A stretch of DNA of 64,000 bases from Cryptomeria japonica (taxonomy: Eukaryota > Streptophyta > Pinopsida > Cupressales > Cupressaceae). The translations under genes and the position numbers were made by a program. The stretch covers positions 824,034,397-824,098,396 of the forward strand of contig NC_081411.1 of the NCBI RefSeq assembly GCF_030272615.1, read 5' to 3'. Each line of letters starts with the position of its first letter. Positions within the stretch are counted from its first letter, which is position 1. The notes under the pieces were generated by a model that had not been told where the DNA came from, ran no database searches, and saw only the letters and a list, made by a program, of their open reading frames with translations. This document shows positions 35,437-45,660 of the stretch, in pieces.

Positions 35437-38400
35437 TGTTGTTCACCAAAAGTGATAACCCAAGTATACCTGCAATCCTTCTATGAAATGGCCAATTTCA
35501 ATCTATGAAACACATCAGGGCTTGGACAACATAACATAGGACCCTAATTGATCCTCCTGCACTTCAGGTTCTGCTAGACCTAGGGGGGGATACCCTTTTG
35601 ATGCACTGAATCAAACTTATTCACTCACCATGACAGCATCAATGAAGTAGATAGAGCATTCCACAAACTCATCCAATTTAGAAACACACTACAGATTGGC
35701 TAGATCTGTATAAACCACAAATGAAAAAGAGCTTGGAATGAAAGAACACAACCCCTAAACATAAAGGGAAATAGATTTTTTTTTAAAATTGTTGTTCTGA
35801 GACCATTCCCAAATCTGTCAAAGACTAGTGCATTGTTCATTGGGCAGCAGAGTCACACACATAACTACAAATATAAATCATAGATGCAAGTTGTTTTTCC
35901 TTACAACATATCCCTGCACTAATACCTTGTACTAATGCATTACTCAATCCATTCATAAAATTATCAGATCTGGGACACATTCCATTGTTTATGACTGATT
36001 ATAGAATTTAAACTCTTCATTGAAGAATGCCTACAAACAATCATACAATCTCCTTGAGATGACAAATTATAAGCCTCCTTGAGGATTCAATTCATAACAA
36101 TTAAATGCATACACAGAGACAATATCATGGGAAGTTACTCATGCCTGACACAAGCAAGACCTGCAACTAAGATCACATTTACAACAATGCATTGCAATCC
36201 TCTGTACCCTGAAACAAACCAAAAGCATTTACAAATTTGGGTCCTGACATTCAGAAAGTGGAAGCCATCAAATCTAGAGCATTTTCCAAATTTCTGGAAC
36301 CCTTACAACTGAGAAGAATTGGGAATAAAAAGGAGAGGGAACTAAATCAAATCTGCAACTGAATTTCCAAGTGTCTCCTCTCTAACTGAATTTTGTTCCC
36401 GTGGAAACTGATTCCAAAATATCCCACATTTGTCAAAATTAACCTCATCATCAAATTCCTCACTCCGAGAGCTTTCCGAAAACATATAACACTTTATATT
36501 TTGGCCAAAATTTAGACCCTGAGCGAATTAATCCTCAACATGGATCCATCATTTAAATTTTTCGAATTTTAATATAGTTTGAACTATATTATTTATGGAT
36601 TTTAATTTTGATTTTTGCCTCCATTTGGTCTAACGCTTTTGCCACGTGGCAGCCTCCGATTGGTCGATGGGGTTGATCGGACGCCACCTGGGATGACACC
36701 TCATCACTACCACATGTTCGCTTGCTCATCCGCCACTTGGCCGCCACGTGTACACCACCTCAACGCCACGTCATCGCTACTGGACTGCCACCTCACTGGG
36801 ACCCGCCTGCTAGACCGCTGACTATACCCGCCACCTAGCTTTCACAACTTCGCAGGGTGTAACTCACGTGCACCTTCCTTAGGGTGTAACTCGCGTGCAC
36901 CTTCCTTTCGCGAAATAGCGCGAGTTGTTGATCTCTCTCGAACTTTCTCACTTGTTAATCCGACCTTCCTCTGCAAAATTTTGCCTGTCTGCCTCGAGAA
37001 GCATGCCTGCGTGGGGTCCACCTAGTCGCCGCTCAATCATCTCCTCTGTCACCTTCGGATCCATGCTCACGCGTGGGCCCACCTTGGGTGCCCATAGGCA
37101 CCATTCATCAAAAGCCTTTATGGCTTAGACATATTACTATTGTGCATTTTTGCTGATAAACATCAAAATAGTCCACTTCCCAGCCAATGTGGGATATTAT
37201 GTTTTGTCTGTAGCTGCACTTTGGAGCTTTTTTCCTGGGTTTTAATGGCTACCAATTGGGTCTACTGAAACTTAAAAGTTCCTTCTTCTTATTTCACAAC
37301 ATCTGCATTCGCTTGGAGGGCTCACGTGGAGGGAGGATGCTATTGTTTGCATTTTGCTTGATGTTTTCTATGGTCTTTTCAACAGTTATAGCAAAGAAGG
37401 AGTGTTGGCAAAATGGTATGAAGTTTGGATTTAATTTGAAGTTTAATGCTGCTACTAACATCTCTCAAGATGCCCCTTTACATGCCACACCACGTGAGCT
37501 TTGGAATTTGCATGTGACTGTTGTTTATAAAACAAAATGCCCACTCTACATTGGCATTAATTTGTCTCTGTTTGCATTTTCTCAAAACTCCAGCGCTGCT
37601 CCTCCACCATTTAATTTGCTTGAAGGTTTCTATAACTTTCCTTTTACCAACCACACTGGAAGACATCCCTGGCATTGCATTTGATTTCAAATTTCCCCCA
37701 CCAAAAACTCCATGCAAATAGTCAAACTGCTGTTTGCATTGGCTGGAAGTTTCATTTTTTATTTTTTTTAAGTTTCATTCACCTCTCGTGAAGGAGAGAA
37801 GACTGGAAAAAGGCACTAGAGCTGGGCTTTACACCAAGTAATTGCATTTTTGTTTTAAACCTCCCCACTCTCCATACAGGGGCTTCATTAATTTCCACTT
37901 GGGGAGAGGAGTATGCTGAAAGATTGTAAAGTCTGGGCTTTACACCAACCAAAGGCAAATTTTGAAAGCTTAAAAAAAATATTGAATTTCTTCCATACTT
38001 CACCTCAAATGCAGCTGCATCTGCTATTATTGCATTTGCTTGATTTGTACATGCTTGGGTTAACCATCATGGAGAGGGATATTGCTACCATTTTGACTTG
38101 ACAATGCATTTGCTAGAGCCTTCCATCGGTCAATAGAGGGACAAGATTCATTTGTTCTTTCCAGTTCCTCTCCTCCTCTTGTTTGCTCGTTCTTCCTCTA
38201 AATGTTTCTCTTTTATTCTTAAATCATATAACATATGATTTAAAACAACAATTCAAAGCTTTCCCTGAAAAAAAAACATGAAGTGGCCAGCCAAGTAGGG
38301 CCCCAAAGTGGGTCTGACTAAATTTTTTTTTCTTTTTCATGCAACTGACCTTCGGAATGCTTCAGGAACCGCAAAAACACCTTTGGAATCGATCGGCACC

Positions 38401-39498
38401 ATTTCGGATCATTAATCCGCATTTTACAACCTTCAGGCAATTACGCCACAATTTTCGCATTTAATCGCGAAGACGTAATTTTCAAACCTGTCAAAACACC
38501 TTTCTGGAGCTCGTCATCTAACAGGCGTGTAATCTAATATACAAGGATGACTTCTACCAAATGGTTTCTCAAGATGAGTCCCGAGCAAAGAGATATTAAT
38601 TTTTGAAAATGCCCAACTGGCTTTGTCGACATTGCGGACCTAATGAAGTCAATGTCCTGGCAACACATGACGCCTTTCTCAAAAATATCAAATGACCTCC
38701 GTAGGTCCTCAAATTTGAAACATAGGTACCTTAAAGTACATATTTAATCTTTGAATTCTCATTTTGATCACCAGACTGACAGGATGCAAACAGCGCGCTT
38801 ACAGAAAATAGCTACATTAACTGATATATCACTGAAAGTACGGATAACTGAATTTGATGGCAAAATGAGCTCTTCTGAAAACCGATCAAACGGATTGGTA
38901 GAGCCTTGAAATTTGAAATTTGGCTCATCATTTATACCAGCATTATCCTAGAACAAACATTCTGACATGACGCTTACTGAGGCAACTTTTACACTTGTGC
39001 AAAACAGGGCTCCGACTAGCTGTCGAAACAGGGACTAGTCAAACCACACAAATTGCAAATGGATTTGGCTTCAAAAACTGAGCAAATGGATTTGTAAAGA
39101 CCTGAAATTTTGTAGGCTGACTCACATTAATGCATACAATTGAACCCATTTTGAATTTATCCATGATGATCAACAAGGAAAAATATATAATCGCTCAAAG
39201 TAGGCTACTCAATAAAATCTGCATTTGTGCCTAAAATGTACTTCCAGCTCACCCCTCAAAATGGGTACCTCATAAACTTATCCAAATTGAATTCTAAAAG
39301 TTGCACATCGCTGAATAGGCCAAATAAAAGGTGTGGGACATGAATCCCGAGCCTTACCCTCTGAAAATCAACTGGCTTCATTTTACCCCCTTGCTAACTA
39401 GGCCATCCAAACTGACTCATTTAGGTACTTTTCTAACATGCAGAGCAAAAATTTGAATTGGGCCTCTAAACTTGACTCAATTTTAATCATTCCCAACA
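35437..39498 (-). repeat. 5' LTR of H (right copy, 4062 bp)
   Basis: Plus strand TGTTGTTCACC ... TTCCCAACA. It is the same as the left copy except for scattered substitutions and a 27-bp tandem duplication at 36854-36907 that the left copy lacks. CpG positions are better kept here in places (CCACGTGGC at 36642-36650, against CCATGTGGC on the left). As the 5' LTR it would drive H transcription leftwards. Confidence 0.93.
36584..36780 (-). promoter_or_regulatory. Candidate H promoter: TATA-like box plus ACGT/G-box cluster
   Basis: On the minus strand an ATAAATAATATAG box (36584-36596) lies about 50 bases downstream of a GC-rich zone. That zone has CACGTG at 36643-36648 and 36745-36750, an ACGTCA-type core near 36767 and a CCAAT element (GATTGGTCGATGG on plus). 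Transcription from here would leave about 1.1 kb of R-U5 before the primer-binding site. The role is inferred from motif layout. Confidence 0.45.
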
Positions 39499-39804
39499 AA
39501 TCCGATTAGTCCAATAAGCAAAAAACCAAATGTAAACATCCAATCCATGTCTTCAACATAACCAAATGATCTCCAAACGATAACAAGTCATCACCAACTT
39601 CTTGAAATGTTGGTGAAACATATACCAGTGAATGTGCACAAGCCAATATCTATGTCAGGACCATAATGTGTTGGTTCAACAACAAAACAATATAACCAGA
39701 TTGCCAAATCAACAACGTACACCTCCAGAAAGATAAGTGTTGCAATCAATGATAAAACCAATGCAACACATGATGAAGTCATCCATAATACCAACAATCT
39801 CCCC
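39499..39804 (-). repeat. LTR2, second part
   Basis: It continues LTR2 after H, from AATCCGATTAG to ATACCAACA at 39804. It joins directly to the purine tract of unit B (ATCTCCCCCTTTGG). Together with 28284-29039 it makes an LTR of about 1.06 kb. Confidence 0.93.
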
Positions 39805-40153
39805 CTTTGGCATTGATGGAAACACTAGATAGAAAAAAATCTAAGTGCCAAAAATAGAATGCCAAATACCAACAATCTCCCAAAATAGATCAATCAAAGT
39901 TTTGTACCAAAAACAATATAACCAAAACCAAAATACATTTCTTCCAAGAATACATCTCTCCCCAATCTTTAAAGTACAATGTTTTTCCATAGACATCTCT
40001 TCCCCTTTGACATCAAATGCCAAAGTAGTCAAGAATCAAAATCAAAACATAACATACATCTAACTACTCCCCCTGAGCAGTAGCTCTCCTTCATCAAAAC
40101 CGGAAAAATATTTTTCTACTAGTCCCTTCGAGTTTGATGCCAATCTTCATCAT
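39805..40153 (-). promoter_or_regulatory. Multiple polypurine tracts of unit B
   Basis: Reverse purine tracts occur at 39807-39817, about 39885, 39957, 40006 and 40067-40073. The first abuts LTR2, showing that LTR2 is also the 3' LTR of B. Confidence 0.85.
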
Positions 40154-41378
40154 TCAAGTTTCTATCGGTGGGGTGATTACCCCAAGCTTCTCTCTGAGAT
40201 ATTCAAATGTTTCCTTAGGAAAAGGCATTGTAAAAATATCTACAATTTGATCTTTAGTATTCACATAAACCAATCTCACTTCATTTTCTTCAACATTTTC
40301 TTTCAAGAAGTTATACTTAATAGAAACATGCTTTGTTTTAGAGTGAAATACCGGATTCTTTGATATATCTATTGCTGCTGAATTATCATAGTAAATAATT
40401 ACCGGTTCTTTAAATTTTACCTTGATATCCTTGAACATTTTCTTGATCCATAATACCTGAGTGCAATTAGTTGCTACTACAACATATTCTGCTTTTGCTG
40501 TAAATAATGATGTACAAGTCTGCTTCTTGTTGATCCATGAATTTAATCTTCTACCAAGAAATAATGCACCGCCAGTGGTAATCTTTCTGTCATCCACATC
40601 TCCTACCCAATTACCTTCTGTATATGCACATAACTCAAAATTGTCATCCTTAGGATACTATAAACCAATATTTGTTGTGCCTTGTAGGTATCAAAAAATC
40701 TTTTTTACTGCAGTTTCATGATTTTTTTTAGGATTGCTTTGAAATCTTGAAACATTACACACTGCATTCATTATATCAGGTCCAATTTGTTTCAAATATA
40801 GTAAGCCTCCAATCATAGATTTGTACCTTGTCGGATTTATAGGAGCTGAATTATCCTTTGATGTCAATTTATCAGTTGTAGTCATACGAGTGATTATCAG
40901 TTTGGAGTTTTTCATTCCAGATTTCTTCAAGAGTTCCTTCAAATGTTTTTTTTGACATATGAATATACCTTTTTCTATTTGAGAAATCTACAAACTTAGA
41001 AATTTTTTTATTTCTCCAATCATGGACATTTCAAATTCTTCCTGCATCTTGTTAGCAAAGTGTTTATATAATCCTTCTTCTCCTCCTAAAATGATATCAT
41101 CTACAAATACATCAATAACCAAAATGTCATCATTGGTGTTTTTGTAATACAATTTATTGTCAGCATTACCTTTTGTGTATCCAAGCTTTAGAAGATATTT
41201 ATCGAGTCTAGCATACCAAGCTTTGGGAGCTTGCTTCAATCCATATAAAGATTTCCTTAACCTACAAACCATATCCTTAACATTTGTTAATGAAAATCCA
41301 TCAGGTTGTTCAATGTAAACTTCTTCTTCAATATCTTCATTAAAAAATGCACATTTTACATCCATCTGATAAACTTTA
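40154..41378 (-). pseudogene. Unit B RNase H and C-terminal RT
   Basis: RNase H is open from 40597 to 40154 (DDRKITTGGALFLGRR, KNPVFHSKTKH). RT sequence is at 40691-41365 with MDVKCAFFNEDIEEEVYIEQ, LYGLKQAPKAWY and FVDDIILGG. Breaks lie near 40600-40690 and at about 40985. The RT is cut at 41378 by a solo LTR; CTTTA (41374-41378) is the duplicated target. Upstream RT resumes at 42856. Confidence 0.92.
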
Positions 41379-42855
41379 TGATAGTTCTAATACTTAATAT
41401 AAGTATAGATCCAATAGCCAACAATATGAGAGGGGGGGGGTGAATCATACAAACTTAATCATCAATAAAAACATTAGATTCAACCTCGGTAACATATATC
41501 AGTCATATAATAAAAACTGTCAAACATGCAAACTCAAAAGCATATGAACAATAGAAACCTCATAACACCAGATTTAACATGGAAACCCAAAATAGGTAAA
41601 AACCACTGTGGGACTTCAGACCCACTAAGAAATATACTCTTCTAGAGTATGCTCGGTTAAAAGCCAATCCTGTTAAAGATTATAAAACACATTGCTAGAT
41701 GTGACCCGGTTAAGGGATTTCCCTCAGATCTGTTAGGATCTTCACTTTGTTAGAAGTGACCTTGTCAAAGGATTTCAAACACTCATTTAGAATGTCACCT
41801 TGTTAGAGGATTTACATATAAGAATTTTAAGTCCACTCGGTTAAGAGATTTCCTATCACTTTCACAAAATAACAGTAATACAATCTATCTGCAACTTCAC
41901 ATCTAAAATGCTAAAGAAGATTCTTATTTGTTCAATACAATATAGACATAGAACTAATCTTGTCTATCTGTTGGGCATCAATACTCTATTATTCTAATAG
42001 GTCTTCAAGCTTCTGTGCTCGGTAATCACTATGTAGCATCCCTGTGCATACACTTGGCCACATACATTTTTTATCAATAGTTCCTTATTTATAAACAATC
42101 TCCTAACCACTTAATCTCCTTGATCAATCATAGCCGTCAGATCTTCAATCTTGTCCAGGTTCATTGTATCTTTCGATCTGAAAATGTTTTACCCCACCTC
42201 GGAACTTGCACATTCATCTTGGAACTTGTGTTAGGGTAATGCAGTTCAATCTGAGCTGTAGATCTTCTTGCCGACTTTCCATTGCTTTAGATTCATTAAT
42301 AAACTTTTTCTATGGCTTGCCAATCATTGATCCGTTCCAGCTCATCAGCATCTTCCATTAAATATCACATGTAAACATTTAATGCATTCTGTTATAGCTC
42401 GGTTACAACTTGGTGAATACTAAATTTTACTCGATAGACATTCTGTTGTCATTAACTGATTGTGATAACCTTAGGGTTTACCGACTAGGTTCTTTGCTTG
42501 ATAACATAGTATAGTATTGACCTTTACATTTTACAACATATGTATGATGTTAGAACAATCTAAAACATCAAGATCTCATCATTGTCTGACTCGGTAGAGT
42601 TGCCCATTGAATAACTTATCCCTTTATTCATCATATTCTTTCCTGTGTCTTTATCGACTTCTTTATAATCTTCATATCATATTTCTTAAGATATTCATAT
42701 CATATTTCTTAAGATATGGCAACACCATACTGAATTAGAAAATCAATTTCTTGACATCAATGACAAAATAATAATATCAACACAGTAAACATCTTTAATC
42801 AGTTATGTCCATAATCATCAACAACCTTCTCAATATCCTTGTAATATTGCCAACA
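41379..42855 (-). mobile_element. Solo LTR (1477 bp) in unit B RT, target duplication CTTTA
   Basis: Plus strand TGATAGTTC ... ATTGCCAACA. The flanks CTTTA at 41374-41378 and 42856-42860 are identical. Removing the insert restores the RT sequence exactly as in unit A ('gataaactttatagttcttgtgagct'). The reverse C-tract GGGGGGGGTGAATC (about 41435) orients it to the minus strand. There is no internal sequence. It is a different LTR family from the others in the window. Confidence 0.95.
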
Positions 42856-43791
42856 CTTTATAGTTCTTGTGAGCTGCAAATGCAAGAAATAGTCTTATTG
42901 CTTCAATTCTGGCTACTGGTGCAAAGGTTTCATTATAATATATTCCTTCTTTCTGAGAATAACCTTTACAAACTAATCTTGCTTTTCTTCTAATTACTTC
43001 ACCATCTTCATTAAGTTTATTTCTAAATACCCATTTAGTTCCAATTACATTTTTGTCTTTAGGCTGGGGAACTAATGTCCAAGTATCATTCTTTTCAATT
43101 TGTTCTAATTCATCTTCCCTTGCTTTTATCCAATGTTTATCTTGACATGCTTTAACAACTAATGTTGGTTCAACTTGAGAAATTAAAGATACCTCTTCCT
43201 CTTGTCGTAACACCTTGATTTTTATTTCCAATTATCTAATTTTCTGAATGATTCAATCTTACATACCTAGGTTTATTGTGATTTCCACTTACAAGTTGTT
43301 GTTCTTTAGCCATAGTTGAGTTTTCTGATGATTCCGATGTGACTAGTTCTTCATTTTGTTTCAGTGCAATTTGTTCCAGTTCATTTATAATCATTTCTAT
43401 TGCCGGTTCAGAACCTATAGATCTTGATTCTCCTTTAATTTGTTCATCTATCTTCACATTAGTACTTTCAATGATTTTCTACAGTCTTTTATTATAACAT
43501 CTATATTCCTTGCTTCTATTTGAATAACTAGGAAATATTCATTCATCACTTCTAAGATTAAATTTGCCAATAGACTCATCTCTCCTAATATAGAATTTAT
43601 TTCCAAGTATTCTGAAATATTTAAGAGTAGGAATATGACCGAACCATAGTTCATAAGGGGTCTTACTGGTTTCACCTTTGATGTGAACTCTGTTGAAAGT
43701 ATAAACCGTTGTATTCACTGCTTCTCTCGAGTACATATGAGGTAGATTTTCTTCCATCATCATGGTTCTTGCTGCATCCAGTATAGTTTTT
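42856..43791 (-). pseudogene. Unit B C-terminal integrase and N-terminal RT
   Basis: The minus strand encodes the end of integrase (ETSKTPYELWFGHIPTLKYF, about 43700-43630), a variable linker rich in Ser, Glu and Gln (43457-43236), and the start of RT ([16 protein letters not shown], about 43060; [20 protein letters not shown]). There are frame changes near 43455 and 43235. It is bounded at 43791 by element C. Confidence 0.9.
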
Positions 43792-44988
43792 TGTTGAATA
43801 CTAAGAGGGGGGGTGAATTAGTATGCCAAAGAATACTGAACTTAAACACTTAAACAATTTAGCAGTAAATTGGTATAACAGTTTTACTAGCAAACTGGTT
43901 AACACAAATACAAACCAGACAACAAAAAATGCATTCACCCACAGAAGCACAATCACCATAACACAAGAGGTTTTGACTTGGAAACCCAAATGGGAAAAAC
44001 CACAGGGAGATGAAACTCACAAGTAACTATCTGCAGAATAGTAACCAAACCGGTTAAGTTTAGACTAGTTAAGGTCATATAATGTTCTTCACCAGAACAG
44101 ATCCTGTTAGGAATCTCAATCTCTGTTAGGAGATAAGTCTGATTAAAGACTACCTTGTGAGAGGATTTTAGATCCACAGATGTGAACCACCTTTTTAGGG
44201 GATTTACAAAGGCTTTTCTGGGCCTACCTGGTTAAGGGTTTGAGAATTGTCGAAGATGCGAGTAATCAACAAGTGAATGATCTAGCAAATAGCATAGTTT
44301 GCTTGGTTAGATCCATGATAGCTCATTGCTAATGCATTTTAGCATTACTTTAGTCTTCAGTAAATCCACACTCTATTACAACACACAAACTTGATCTTCT
44401 CTTCTAAGATCGCACATACAAAAACTCATCAACCACCCAAAACCCTAACAACTACATCTCCTAAAACCCTAGACATGATATCCTTAAAAAGGAATCTGAT
44501 TTCATGTCGGTCCAATAGGATTACATTGCAAGTTCCTAGGTTCATTGCCTCTAGACACATTTGATAACATGACACAAAATCACCATCAAAGTGTCAGTGG
44601 ATGGTAACTCCTCACAAAAATACTGGTTGGTAACTCATCATAGAGTATTACCAGTTCATACAACTTTACCGATTACTGGTTGGTAAATCATCACAGAGTA
44701 ATACTGGTTCAAACATTAAACCGATTACTAGTTGTCAAAAATGAAGGTTGGGAAAATGATAACTATTGCTTTAGTTTATTTGCTCCACTTGAGATCCTTG
44801 AACTGCTTGAGCTCTTCATACCATTTGAGATCGGTAAACACTTTCTGCAAAACACCGATAGCCTAAAGACTATAATATATAATATCGGTTTGGAACAAAT
44901 ACCGGTTGAGCATAACTCATACATAAATAGTGATCTCAAAGCAAGTGTGTGTCCATCAATGATAATCACAACATAAAAAATTCCAACA
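43792..44988 (-). repeat. 3' LTR of C (1197 bp)
   Basis: Plus strand TGTTGAATACTAAG ... TTCCAACA, with GGGGGGGTGAATTAG 15 bases from the left end. It abuts the purine tract ATCTCCCCCTTTGG. It lacks the GAGCTC/hairpin module of the other Sirevirus LTRs as far as I can see. Confidence 0.92.
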
Positions 44989-45660
44989 ATCTCCCCCTTT
45001 GGCATTGATGGCAACACTTAGGAAAATTTTGACATCTAAGTGTTTTACAACAAAAAAAATGCCATAATCAAAATTACTCCCCCTAAGCATATACACTATC
45101 CCTTTTGCAGAAAATACAATGTATACTACTCCCTTACAAAGATAAACATGAAAGTATACATAACATGCATCAAAATTTTAAATACAGAATACTACTCCTC
45201 CTTTGCCAGCAATGACAAAGTACAATTGAATAACCCATATCTCCATTAGCATGAAAATAATAAGTGTTTATGACAATAAAGAGTGAAACTTGTCAAAAAA
45301 TAATTTAAAGTCTTGCATAAATGTCTTCATAGATACAGACCATGACTCAACCAATGAGGTAGCAACCTCACTCTCCATTTGCATCTAGGATACATGTTCC
45401 TCCATGGCATCCAAGGTACTCATCTCTTGAGTAACTGTTAAGGCATCCAAATTGAGATAGCATTTCTAAAGTATTTGCAGTCTTGGTAGAAGAACTAGTT
45501 GAAGTTCCTGCAAATCTCTGGTCCACTTGCTGATTTAGAGCTCTATTCTTGCAACCTAAAGTTGAAACCAGTGAACGGTTTTCCCATATGCGGTGAAGGA
45601 ATCATAAGGCATCTTGAAGGTGCTTATGTATATCTATAAATCAGTTTGCAGTTTGTCTTT
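44989..45660 (-). promoter_or_regulatory. 3' untranslated region of C with purine tracts
   Basis: Reverse purine tracts occur at 44991-45001, about 45077-45083 and 45130. Upstream of these is a stretch with short protein-like fragments in minus frames (for example TSLVESWSVSMKTFM near 45330) that may be the eroded end of ORF2. Confidence 0.6.

Larger units (their letters stand above)
29040..39498 (-). mobile_element. Element 'H': large-LTR retrotransposon derivative, 10.46 kb
   Basis: Two directly repeated LTRs of 4035 and 4062 bp flank only 2362 bp. The flanking five-mers are AACCC (29035-29039) and AATCC (39499-39503), a target duplication with one C/T change inside LTR2. The primer-binding site at the right LTR and the single good ORF both point to the minus strand. 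No gag, protease, integrase or RT is visible. The layout fits the LARD class of non-autonomous elements, though the ORF is more than a typical LARD carries. The first 360 or so aligned LTR bases differ at about five positions, so the insertion is relatively young. Confidence 0.9.
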
